A stretch of DNA of 64,000 nt. Source: Larix kaempferi (Eukaryota; Streptophyta; Pinopsida; Pinales; Pinaceae). Position numbers and translations under genes: made by a program. Positions 1 through 10,838 of this stretch are shown piece after piece. How positions within the stretch are numbered: the first letter of the stretch is position 1; each line of letters opens with the position of its first letter. Under the pieces are notes generated by a model that saw only the letters and a program-made list of their open reading frames with translations, had not been told where the DNA came from and did no database searches. Location of the stretch: positions 12,365,001 through 12,429,000 of the forward strand of contig BSBM01000779.1 in NCBI GenBank assembly GCA_027924585.1, read 5' to 3'.

Positions 1-658
1 TCCAGGAAAAGAACTTTATCTTTAAAAGGAAAAGACCATTTCCACAACAATTTATACCACCAATCGAACACTGAGATAATAGAGGAAACAATGATAGCAT
101 CATAAGCATATTTAGCACATACATCACCATACCTTTCTCCCAAGACCAAACCAATTTGTCTTCCACTTATCTGAGCCTAATACCCAGGTGATTAAGACCC
201 GCAATGTAATTTGACCATTCAACAAAAGATCACCATTTAAACCCAAGTCTGAAGACAAATACCAATATGAAGTAGAAAATATATCAGATTTTAGATTCCT
301 AATATGTGCAAGTCTATTGATACCCGCATATGGTAAAAAGGAAATAAATGCCAACAAAAGTTTAGAAAAAAATTCACCCCCGATGAAAAGGTCAATCCCC
401 GATACAAATTTAACACCATCACCAATTTTCCAAGAGAGCTAGATGCCTAACCAGTTGAAATATTTGGAAAAACCATACCAAATATTAGATGCCTAATAAA
501 CAAACTTTTTGTCCTTCCTTTCCCAATCCTCCATAGAAGTTTTCTTTAAGCATTTAGATATGAAAACTTCACTCCATAGACCAGTACCAAACAAGCCTCT
601 CCAAAGACTTTTCAAACTCAAAGCCTGATAGAACCAACTCAAATTTTTGATCCCCCAT
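1..658 (-). pseudogene. L1-type LINE ORF2, C-terminal fragment
   Basis: Read on the minus strand, this encodes the part of a plant L1-type LINE ORF2 that follows the reverse transcriptase. A GIKNL...FYQALSLKSLW segment (about 656-560) corresponds to the GLGIRNL...FNxALLAKWLW region of plant LINEs. It is followed by a W-K-I-G-D-G motif (about 430) and a zf-RVT-like stretch (357-124). Stops and frameshifts separate the pieces, so it is dead. It ends abruptly at 658, where the terminal TG of the Tat(-) LTR begins. The other LINE fragment in the window (36701-49500) has the same orientation. They could be halves of one LINE, but about 2 kb encoding the RT proper is missing between them. Confidence 0.7.
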
Positions 659-2923
659 TGTTGTTGGAAAAATTGCACAAAGATGTGCAACCCTTCCCAC
701 TTGAGGGGGTGAGTCCTTTGAGGTTGTCAACAAGGCCCAGTATTATGTTACTAAAGAAAATGTGTATGAATCCATATTGATCCTACAAGCTCTTGTTAGC
801 AAAAAAAAACACAATAAAACAAAAACTTGAAAATAATTTGAAAGAAAGCAAAGCGAGTGAGAATATGCAAACCACAATAAGAAGTGAAATGCTAGAACCA
901 ATTTAGATTTCCCAATGGTCAAGTTTGTTACATGTAGTGTCACCTAGAAGGTGTGGGCTTCAAGGGAAGCCAAAAATCTAGATTAGGGAGGTCCTTTTTG
1001 TCCACACTAAATGCTAAATAACTTGAAGAACAAATGGGAGAAACACTTGGCACTTGGAGGAAGGTGGCAAGGGAGCTTGAGAAATGCTAATAGGTGTGGG
1101 AAGAGGTGGAAGAAGTTCCAACACAATTCTAGCAGCATAAACTTTCTCTAAATTTATCTACTTAAATGCATGTTGATTGATTCCTTTTATAGGACAAGAA
1201 AAATCTATATCCAAGTGTGAACCCCATCACCTCATGAAGTATATACAAAGTATACAAAAGGGGCTATTCAATGCTTGAAGAGCCAAATTCGAATTCCAGT
1301 TGTTGAGGGAGATTTCATGAGCCTTCAATGCGCAGCTGGTGGTTGAGATTCCAATATTTTTTACAGTAGCACATATCTCAAAGGATAATCCATGCTAGGA
1401 TAGCGCAAGCATAAAACTAATAAAGTGCGCTATAGCATGGCTAACATGGGTTTATCTGTGCTACCTTTTATTTTGATTGTTTTTGGCATTTTTGGACTCA
1501 TGTTGCTTTATAGATCTGATGAGGATGTCTCCGGTGGGCTACATGTTATATGTTGATGATGCCTTACTGCAATATTAACCAAAATGTTGCATGTGTGTGA
1601 AATTTAGGTGTTAAAAGCATGGTATTTTTTAAGGATTCTAATAGTATACTTAAGTGTAGTATTATAGGCGATTATTTTGGATTGAAAAAAACATATATAT
1701 AGATAGGTAGGAGAATATTAAATATTAAACATACAATTTACTACTGAAAATTGTAATTTTTTGCAAATATTATGATAAAAAACTTATTTTATGTAAATAT
1801 CATGGATATTAGAGATAAAAATGACCAAATAGCGAATTTTTTTTTTGAAAAAAAGCCTAAAAAATAGCCAATTGGTGAAATTTCGCCCCTTAAAATTACC
1901 CTGGTTTAAAGATGCCCCCAAATGTATGAGGTTCGAAAGGTATTGTATAGTTGATAATGAATCATCGTTTCTTTTGTGTTCTCTCATGTTCTTGTAAGTT
2001 CTCAAGTGAGTGTTGATGGAAGGTTCCCTTGAGGGAATATTTATAGTGACGACCGATGAAGCTATAACAAAGAATAGTGTTTTATACAAACGAGGCGGGC
2101 ATACCCATGCTCATGAAAATATGTCCAGAGGACTATAATGAGATGATGCCAAGAAGTGAACTCATAATACTATTGGTATATGGATGAAGGTGGCTTCAAT
2201 CCATATGAGAGTATATGAACATGGAAATCATGTTATTGGTGCCATGGGGATGGGAAACAGGAATACTGCTGAAGTTACTGGATGGAGAAACTCATTGTAC
2301 TATCTCTACCATGATTTGTAAATGTGAACACTTCTACCTTTGAAACATACAACTCTCCATCATGTTATACAAGTGTTGACATCGATCGTAGGAGATACCA
2401 CTAATTTAGGGAGCACTGATGACCTTCCTACTTAGTTCGAGGCGGTTCCTTATAATGATTGAAAGAGACCCCACGGTACAATTACAACTACTCCAACTCT
2501 CAGAATATGGTGACTTAATGTCAACGAGAGCTAAAGTACAAGATAAAACGAGGGTCTTATCTTGATAACTTAGATCATGTTGTAACCAATTGTAAGACTG
2601 ATGGACCCAACACAAGACTAGCTAATAAGCATGGGACTCATAACATCATTTGATCGAGGTCAACTTGGGGAGTAACTAGAAGAATTCTTCAAAATATAGG
2701 GATAGAATGTAATGGAGTGAGACAAAATACAGATGAAGGGTTTTATTGGAGACAGGAAATTGAGGGTGATGGTGAATGAGAAAATTGACAATGTTGGGGA
2801 TAGGGAGTCTCAACGACATCAATCAAAGGCGACCAAAGGTTGCTTCCAAAATAATTTTGTTGTTCCCATGGTTTTGAGTGGATCGCATAACCATTTGTAC
2901 ATAAACAATAATTGTTGGGGTTC
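659..2923 (-). repeat. Tat(-) 3' LTR, segment 1 (downstream part with promoter)
   Basis: This is the inverse of Tat(+) positions about 60100-62139: matching short reading frames occur at 743-943 and 61856-62056, and at 1784-2089 and 60973-61167. The LTR terminus is TGTTGTTGG at 659, matching the CCACAACA end at 62139. A TATA-like box (TATAAAAGG on the minus strand) lies at 1183-1191. The segment is cut at 2923 by element W, whose 5-bp target duplication GGTTC occupies 2919-2923 and 12579-12583. The short reading frames here are not genes. Confidence 0.8.
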
Positions 2924-3238
2924 TGTTGTAGTCCCACAGTTCACATAGTTATCATAGATACATTACACAATATAAGCAAGCATACACAATGACATAGACA
3001 CATAGAGAGAATAGTCTTTGTATTAACCAACAATAGCAGAACAATATGATAGAATCGATCTCTACTAGTCTATCGGCTCACCAGCCTAGATATATATATG
3101 TGCAGATACAGTTACATAACCGTCTGTCGGTTTGTCCAACCGATCCGACCCATACTAGTCGACGCGACTAGTCGACATATGCTGCAAAATGGTCGGGCGG
3201 AGGGCCTAGTCGACAGGCCGACCTAGGCCCCTCCAACA
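2924..3238 (-). repeat. Element W 3' LTR
   Basis: 315 bp, TG...CA, near-identical to 12250-12578 apart from an indel of about 14 bp near the AGAGACAAGAG stretch. Near its end it holds ACTAGTCGAC twice (3154-3163 and 3167-3176), plus a third CTAGTCGAC at about 3206. Confidence 0.93.
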
Positions 3239-3252
3239 TCTCCCCCACCTCA
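3239..3252 (-). promoter_or_regulatory. Element W polypurine tract
   Basis: The plus strand reads TCTCCCCCACCTC directly inside the 3' LTR, so the minus strand is a purine-rich GAGGTGGGGGAGA tract. This is the expected plus-strand primer of reverse transcription and it fixes the element as minus-oriented. Confidence 0.8.
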
Positions 3253-3317
3253 AAATCTTTCTTCATCCCGAAGAAAATGGAGAGATCAAAATTACAAAAA
3301 TTGGATTACAGAAACAG

Positions 3318-4664
3318 TTATGTCAAAGAAATGCTAGAATCCATAACATCAGGAATCTGGAGACAAGCTTCAATGATAACTTCAGCATAGACAGAGAGAT
3401 GGTGTTGGAACTCTTCCCAAGTGCGGAGCAGATTCTAGATGTCGACAGTCAGAGTTGTGAGTTTCGACAAATTTTCCATCTTGTCATGAGTGGATGTAGC
3501 CTGTAAATGGATCATGTTGGGACCAAATGTGTTAATTGTGTTTTCGGCAGCAGTAAGTAACTGATTAATTCGAGGCTAAATTTCTTCAAGTTTGTTGAGA
3601 CCTCCTCGAGCCTGTGACATCCACTGAACTTCTTGTTTTTCTAACTTATCCAATTGCTTGTTCTCCATGATGATCTGGTTATTGAGTATTTCGATAAGGG
3701 CTTCATTTGCAGTCAAGCGCTGGTGCTGAAGCTTGCTTAGCAATGCTCTTGTTTTCTGAAGGTTTTTATAAACATCACCATAGTAGACATACCAATTGTT
3801 GAGAACTGTGGCAAGTCTTTCTGCTTGATGAGCATACTGCTTGAGTGCTTTGGAAGCTTCTGAAAAGGCTATAAACTGATTTGTCATGAGGGAAGCTACC
3901 TCAATAGCTTGGTCTTTCTATTTCTTGAGAAGCTCAGATTGTAACATTGACATGACAGATTCCAGCAAATGGTATTCTTTGTCTAGAGGTAGTGTCGTGT
4001 CGGAACTAGCTGGAAGCGGGATAACTTGCTGAGCTAATTTTTCACACTTAGTAAGAAATGTAGCCCGTTCGTTCTGTAGCTACAGTAACTGGTCTTCTGA
4101 TTCCTGTCGGTGATATCTTTGCACTCGGAAAACTGCATCTTCGAGTAAATCAAGTTCTACTTGGGATGCCAACTGTGGTTGATACCTTGTAGCAGCTCCA
4201 AATTGATCTAAGTATACAGAAGGAATATTTTATGAATGTCCTTGTTGTGTTTGCTGCATTTGCAGTTGCTGCTGCAATTCTCTTTCTTTACATTTCTTCT
4301 CTTTGTGTTTGTTTTGGCTACTTTTCTCTTTTTCTTTGCTTATGGTTTGTTGTTCTGGCCCCTTATCTTTTTCAGCTGTTGCTGGGTGATTGTCGATGAT
4401 TACTTGTGCATTGATAGCAGCCTGTTCTGCTTGACTGTGTGTACTGGGTACTGCTGTTGTAATGACTGGATTGTCATGTTCTAGTCCTTCGGCCGTTACT
4501 AGATTTGTTGATGATGTGCTAGAGATTTCCATATTGCTTGTATTAGTAGCTGGAGAATTTGTGTGTTCTGATGGTCCTGTTGTGTCGACCATAGCTTCTC
4601 GAGTCTCGACTGGTTCCGTGACTTTTTCTGCTTCTGTCATGTCGGATTTTCTTCTGTAACCCAT
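3318..4664 (-). pseudogene. Element W ORF3: extra coiled-coil protein downstream of integrase
   Basis: A 448-codon frame on the minus strand, starting at ATG 4664 and ending at TAA 3318-3320, with five internal stops (for example 4227-4229 and 3573-3575). It is in the same frame as the upstream pol. The first 145 residues are low-complexity, rich in Thr, Ser and Glu, then Lys/Glu and Gln runs. Residues from about 150 to 430 are strongly helical and Leu/Gln/Glu/Lys rich, suggesting coiled coils. I see no hydrophobic segment long enough for a membrane anchor and no signal peptide, so it does not look like an envelope protein although it occupies the env position of Athila-type elements. I recognise no family. 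Confidence 0.6.
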
Positions 4665-4859
4665 CTATGTTCTTGTCGGTGTCTGTAATATCGACGGTTA
4701 TGCGTCGGACTTCTTTCTCTGTTGTTTCCTTACTTCCTCTACCATTCTCTTGTCATTTCTGCTTTTTTCCATGATCTGCTATATTTGGTTGATTGCTTTA
4801 TATTACTCTCGTTCGGTTATTTCTAACCGTTTCTTTTTCTTTTTTTTTCATGTTCATGA

Positions 4860-5945
4860 TTTATACCTTTTAAGTCGGGCACCATTTATGACTTTCTTGA
4901 AAATATCTCCTTGTAATGTTTTTAATCAGACTGAGCCATTAGGATTTAACTTTTCGATGATGTAGGGTCCCATCCATTCTGTATGCAACTTTTTTGGTTT
5001 CCCTTTTACTCTGCTATTATATAGGAGTGCTAAATCTCCAACTAACAGATTCTTTTGTTTGATATTTCTATCATGCCATGCTTTTTGTTGTTGTTTTTGC
5101 ATTCTCTGATGTTCTAATGCCAACTGTCGACTTTCATCCAGCTTCGACAGCTATAATAGCCGTTCATGCTGAGTATCTTCGACGTAGATATGTAGAGCTG
5201 TTGCAATGGTCGGTGCTTGTCGTCGAAAATGTAACGGGATGATAGCCTCTTTCCCATAGACAAGTGAGAATGGTGTCTATCCTGTCATTTTCTTATATGA
5301 TATTCTATATGCCCAAAGGACAGCATGTATTTTTTCGTCCCAGTCATCTTTCTCTATATTGCATATTTTTGTCAGTCCTTTTGTAAGTGTTCTATTGAAC
5401 GATTCTACTACGCCGTTCGACTGAGGGTGATAAGCTATGCTTATTCTATGATCGACTGCAAACTCCTTAGTCAATGCTTTAATGATTTTACATACAAAGT
5501 GTGTGCCTTGGTCACTTATCAATGTTATGGGACATCCAAAGCATGTTATGATGTTTTCATAAATGAATTTAGCAGCAACCTCACTTGAACATGTTTCGAC
5601 TGGTTCTGCTTTTGCCCACTTGGTAACGTATTCGACAGCAGTAATAATATACCGAGCACCTGTTCGTCTTCCTACTAGTGGAAATGGTCCAATAAAATCA
5701 ATAGCCCATATTTCAAATGTTCGGCTAGGGTTAATTGGGCATAATGGCATCTATGTTCTTGGTAGTGGTCGGCCCATGCGCTGACATTTATCACACTTAG
5801 ATACAAACTCTCGACAGTCTTTATGAATCATTGCCCACCAGAGTCCTGCCTATAGGATTTTTCTGGCCGTTATATCCGCATGATAGTTTCCTCCTGCTGG
5901 TCCAGCATGGGCTTATGTAATTATATCCTGTCATTCATGCTCAAG
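4860..5945 (-). pseudogene. Element W integrase
   Basis: Integrase inserts the cDNA copy into the genome. The N-terminal HHCC zinc domain is readable at about 5930-5790 (H-A-G...H-A-D, then C-R-E...C-D-K-C-Q). The catalytic D,D-35-E is intact at codon level: Asp 5697-5699 in the WAIDF motif, Asp 5511-5513 in SDQG, and Glu 5403-5405 in VVESFN. The C-terminal part (5123 to about 4860) has the LLYNSRVKGKPKKL and WMGPYIIEKLN motifs of the gypsy GPY/F module. I see no chromodomain. Stops interrupt it at several points, but the frame continues into ORF3. Confidence 0.85.
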
Positions 5946-7655
5946 TGCACATCGGCGTAATATATCATCCAAGCCAAGTTTATAGAGGAAACCATTGATC
6001 AAGGTGTAGGGGGCTGCTTTCATTGCTAATATCTTCCTCTTTTTCTCATTCATTCCTTCAGGAGCTTGCCCATTTTCCAGAAATTGTGCAATTTCCATAA
6101 GTTCTAAAGGTATTGCTTCAATGCGAAACAAGTGTGCATCCAGTAAGTCATCTGCAATTCCTGTTGGTTCTTCTCCTGTGTCGATTCTCGACAGGTGGTC
6201 TAGTCCGACATTAATTTTTCCAGGTCGGATGATTACTTCGAATTCAAATTCTTGGAACAGTAATAGCCAGCGACATAATCTCCCGTGATGCAATGGCTTA
6301 TTAACTAAGTATTTTAAAGGTTGGTGATCTATATAAAATACAAAGGGGTTAGCTAATAAATAATGGCAGTATTTCTGAAGGGAAAATACCATACCTAATG
6401 CTTCTCTTTCAGTTGTAGAATAATTTCTTTCAGCTTTATTCAACTTTCGACTGCTGAATGCATTAGGATAATCCATGTTATCCTCTCCGGGTTGTGTTAG
6501 GATGGCTCCTACTGCTATTCCGGATGCATCAATATGTACATGAAATTTCTTTGACCAATCTGGAAATTGAAGAATCGGTGCTTTGACCATTTTTCTTTTC
6601 AATGTGTTAAATGAAATGTCGCATTATTCCGTCCATTTATAATCTCGATCTTCTTTTAGCAATTCTTCCAGAGGATAAGTCATATCGGAATTGTGTCTGA
6701 TAAATTTTCTGTAATATCCGGTATGACCTAACAGGATTCGTACTTGTTTCGGATTTACTGGAGGCTTTAGGTCGAGAATGATTTTGATCTTCACGTAGTC
6801 AACCTTAATACCTTATTTACACACGACATGGACAAGTAATATGCCGATAGGTGTTGCGAAGATGCACTTTTTAATGTTCAGGGATAGTTGTATCTGTCGG
6901 CATCTTTCCAACATTAATCTGAGCCATTTGCAGTGATCTTTCAGCATTGTATAAATTGTCCAATCATCAAAGTATACAGCCATGGTTTTGTAAATATATT
7001 CTTGGAATTCTTTGACGACAATTCTTGAGAAGACTGCAGGTGCGTTCTTCAAACTGAAAGGCATAACTTTACATGCGAATGACCCGAATTCGCACACGAA
7101 TGTTGTCTTTTTATGGTCTTCTTTTGCTATAGGTACTTGGTTGTACCCAGAAAATCCATCCGTGAAGGAATAGAAGTCGTTCCCTGCAACTTCATTAATG
7201 ATTTCATCTGACAAGGGTGTAGGGAAGGGATCTGTTAAAGTTGCCTTGTTCAGCTCTCGAAAGTCGACACAGATTCTCAGTCGAGTCAGATCTTGTTTCT
7301 TTGGCTGAACGACCATTGGGCTTGCCCATTCCGACTAGTCAATGGGATATATGATTCCTGCAGCAAGCATGTTATTGATCTCCTTTTTGACAATATCCTT
7401 ATATTTGTAAGCAAGTTTGTAGGGTCTTTTCTTCATGGATCTGGCATCAAGCTTAATATCAATTTTCATCTTGCCCATTTCCTTTACAAGCCCTTTCAAA
7501 TCTTTGTAGTCTCGAGCAAAAACGTCTTGGAATTCTTTGAGAATACTGAAGATTTCTGTTGTTTGTTCCTCATTCCAGTAATCGCCTATTTTTGCCATTT
7601 TTGGTCGATCATCCTTTGAAATATCTACTTCCTTTACTTTAATCTTTGCGTCCAT
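5946..7655 (-). pseudogene. Element W reverse transcriptase and RNase H
   Basis: RT copies the element RNA and RNase H removes the RNA strand. The region starts with the EEQTTEIFSILKEFQDVFA lead-in (7655-7340). RT follows with the RICVDFRELNKAT motif (about 7270), FTDGFSGYNQV, and a Y-F-D-D catalytic box at 6963-6974 in place of the usual YxDD. RNase H begins about 6560 with HIDASGIAVGAIL, followed by STTEREAL and FYIDHQPLKYL. Stops occur at about 7332, 6813 and 6630. It shares its frame with the protease upstream and the integrase downstream. Confidence 0.88.
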
Positions 7656-7733
7656 CCATTCTGGTGCACAACTGTTACTTATCTGTCTTTCGCCTTCCTT
7701 GATTTGTGTGAAAGTTGGTGGGAAGTCTTTTTT

Positions 7734-8747
7734 TTATAATCTTTCAGGTTCATTTTTTTCTATGATCTCTGTACTTAAGATTGTACTTACGAGCTTCGAC
7801 ACACTGGGATGATCCTTTCTCCATTGAAAACTTTTCCCTACCGACATTTCTGTTTCTAGGCTCAATCTTGTTGAGTGTTGTTTTTCTGTCATCTTTATAT
7901 TGTAGCAATTGTTAGGTGTGTGCACATTCTCTTGTTTGTTCCCGAGTGTTAGAGTTTCTGTTGGCTGCAAAAACTCTTTGATGCTTTTGCTTGCTTCGAC
8001 CAATTTCTCATCCTGCGGAGAAAACTGGAAATCCTTAATAAAATTTTATTTTAGATCTTTCCAAAGGAAATTTTCTCCTCTTGCTTCTTCCATTTTGTAC
8101 CATTTGTTAGGTAGATCGTCGAGTGTTCTGGGAAAGAGGTGAGGCCATTTTATTTCATCTTTATATCCTAATTTTCTCCATTCTTTTTCACAACAGTCAA
8201 TGTGAGCTTCAGGGTTTTGTCCTTGTGTGAACAAAGGAATGTCGGCTTGCGTTGTCAAGTTTCTTCCTCCAAACCTTTCGATGAAAGATGTTGATGCAGT
8301 ATTCCAATTTTGAAGTTTCGACTGATGAGTGTCCCACCATCTCGCAGCTTGACCAGTAAATTTATCTACCAAACTTTGTAGACGGCCTTGCTCTCCGACA
8401 TGTTTTGATACCTGTTCGACATGTACATGAAGTAAATCACGTTCTTTATATCTTAATGTCGAGCTACCATGTTGTACATTTTTAACTGGAGCAAGTGTTG
8501 GATATGCTTGTATTTTTCGTTCGAAAACCTTCGGTGTGTAAGATACAGAGAGACACTTCTTTATTTGTTTCCTCGAGATGGCTTCCACATTCCAGCATTC
8601 TTTTGCATGTAGCTCATAGTTTTCTATTTGCCAGTCATATAGTTCTGCATTGGAATTGTATCCGAGCGAGATAGGATCTCTGAGATGAAGTTCTCCTTGG
8701 TTATTTGGCTCAATGTGATCTTCATTATTGTCTATTCGGTAAAGATG
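7734..8747 (-). pseudogene. Element W gag-like domain between protease and RT
   Basis: Between protease and RT, about 340 codons lie in the same frame as both. The segment 8445-8050 resembles a retrotransposon gag (Retrotrans_gag-type) domain: F-T-G-Q-A-A-R-W-W, then L-Q-N-W...F-I-E-R-F, then F-T-Q-G-Q-N-P, then C-C-E-K-E-W-R-K-L-G-Y, then a P-N-K-W-Y-K-M-E-E-A-R motif. A true gag domain also exists upstream (10748-10218), so this would be a second one. The remaining part (8003-7734) is polar and unrecognised. Stops are TAA near 8045 and near 7733. It could instead be a linker domain particular to this lineage. Confidence 0.55.
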
Positions 8748-9131
8748 TCAGATATCGTTATCGACTTCTGCAGGTTCTGACCACGCTTCTCCCTGTGATG
8801 GAAAGATTGGCACAATAAGCTTCTGGCCATTACCTTTCAGCTTGATGCGGCTTTTGTCCAAAGAAATTGAAGCCTTCATCTTTTGTCCCCATGGACGGCC
8901 AACCAAAGCAGAGAAGGAGCTTGCATAATCTTTTGGTGTGATAATTTCAAAATCTACTAATGTCATGATACCTTTAATGGAAGTTTCGACTCCTTTCCAT
9001 ACTCCAATCGGCTCAATTAATCCATGATCTGCGAGCTTTAAGTAGATGCCTGATTCCTGTAGTTGAGGTCGACCGAGTTGGTCCCAAGTATCACGAGTCA
9101 TGATATTCACTTCGGATCCAAAATCAAGTAC
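8748..9131 (-). pseudogene. Element W retropepsin-type protease
   Basis: Aspartic protease that processes the polyprotein. The active site reads V-V-L-D-F-G-S-E-V-N-I-M, with the D-F-G-S codons at 9114-9125, followed by W-D-Q-L-G. Further on, F-E-I-I-T-P...A-L-V-G-R-P-W matches the flap and C-terminal GRPW-type motif of gypsy proteases. An in-frame TAA lies just upstream of the active-site strand, and a TGA at its end leads to the gag-like domain. Confidence 0.8.
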
Positions 9132-9479
9132 AACTTATCGTACATGATATCCATTTATGTCGAGATCGACTAATGGGTCAGCGCCATTTTTCTCTTTTTG
9201 TTTTAGTCGGCAAATGTTTTTAGTTTGTCTTTGCTCGCCGTGCTTTAATTTATGCAACAAATCAATCATTTTTCCTACAGCTTCTTCATGTGAAATTAAT
9301 TTGATCAATTCATTAAGAGTTTCTTCATGTGTTGCTAAATCATGAAATATGTCAAATGCATCTTTGTACACAGATTTTTGTTTTATAGGATTTGGATAAT
9401 CCTCTTTATCGACAATTCTAGTTATCTGAGTTTTATCTTGACCAATATGAGTGCCTTTACTTGTTACAATTTGCAAGTT

Positions 9480-10838
9480 TTTTGTTCAAAGTACATCATT
9501 TTTTTGAACACAAGATAAAACATGAACATTTTTTTTATTATTTATTTTCTCGATCATGGTAGGGAAATCCTCTAAATAGTGATCGCCTACCCTGCACTTT
9601 GTACAAAATTTGAGATCAGTTCTTTCCTTATAAGGGCATTCTGCATGTCGATGATTCTCACTGAAGCATGTAAAGCATGCACCAGGTCGACCATATCAAA
9701 ATCCTCGACCTCCACTGCTACAACCGCGACTCTGGTATCCACCACATCTATTGTAGCCATTATATCACCAATCGTTCCTTCAGTCATTATACCTTGGGTA
9801 TCTGTCATTCCTGTTTTGATTGTCCTGGTTATTTCTTCCATCATTTCTCCCGAATCTGTCATTTGCTAGAGTTTTGTCTTGGTTCTGCTCAACAGAATTT
9901 GCTTGATACACGACATGGTAATTTTGTCAATTTTTCAGGTTCAGATGACATTCTTCGATTGAATGTGTATTTACTTCACAAATTTGACACCGTCTTGCCT
10001 TCTTATTTTTCAGATTGTATGGACAATCATTTGTGGTATGTGAATCATATTCTTTGCATAAATCGCAGAAACATCTGGATTGGATGAGTTTTACATCTTG
10101 TCACCGATCGTCATTTCGACAAGAATCTTTGGTATGTCCTAAGGTTCGACAAGTTGTACACCATAGCTCTGGTCCTTTTATCATCATATTCCTGATAGCT
10201 TGCTCCATACTTTCCAGTCATTCGTCGACATGTCTGTCCATGGATATTAGAGGGTATTCATCATCCACTTCGATTTCTAGTGCTACTCTTAGTGCATCTG
10301 CATATGTATTAACATTTTGTCGATGGACATGTATTATGATTTTATTGATTAGACCAGCAATAAACCATTTGATTAATAGTTTTTCTTCGATTTCATAGTC
10401 TAATTTGATCAATAGGTCTTTAAACCTCTTGTCGTACTCCTTGACAGTTTTTGTCGGATTTTGGACTATTGTCTTTAGTCGTTCTGCCGCTAGGTATGTC
10501 GCATGTTCAATCATAAAGAAGGCCAAAAAGCTTTGTTTAATTTGTGATTTTGTTGCAGTTAGTGATTTTCCTATGTACCCCATGTACCATGTCAGTGCTC
10601 TTTTTCTTAATGAGCCAACAAATTGAGCAATTTGTCTGTCTTCATTAGTAATTTGATTAGCTATCCAGATTGCTTCACACACAAACCAGTGTCTTCTTGG
10701 GTCTTCATCTCCTTCGTAGAACGGAAGGTGTGCTATGGTGTGTGCCATGTCTGCTATTGTATTATTCTGAGAATCTGATGGAGGTGTGGGTGGGTTATTT
10801 CCACAATCAATACTTCGTGCTTTGTTAGTATGAATTAG
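9480..10838 (-). pseudogene. Element W gag core with five CCHC knuckles
   Basis: The gag domain (10748-10218) has the H-W-F-V-C-E-A-I-W, A-L-T-W-Y-M and V-K-E-Y-D-K-R-F-K-D-L-L motifs of plant gypsy capsid proteins. It is followed in the same frame by five zinc knuckles: 10119-10160 (CX2CX4HX4C), 10023-10067 (CX2CX5HX4C), 9948-9989 (CX2CX4HX4C), 9636-9677 (CX2CX4HX4C) and 9564-9605 (fourth ligand Cys replaced by Phe). Knuckles 3 and 4 are joined by a linker rich in Asn, Arg, Asp and Gly. Several TGA codons interrupt the region. Most plant gypsy gags have one or two knuckles. Confidence 0.8.

Noticed and set aside
4236-4484. Hydrophobic plus-strand frame of 82 codons that could look like a membrane protein
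   Set aside because: It is the antisense shadow of the Lys/Gln-rich part of ORF3 in W.
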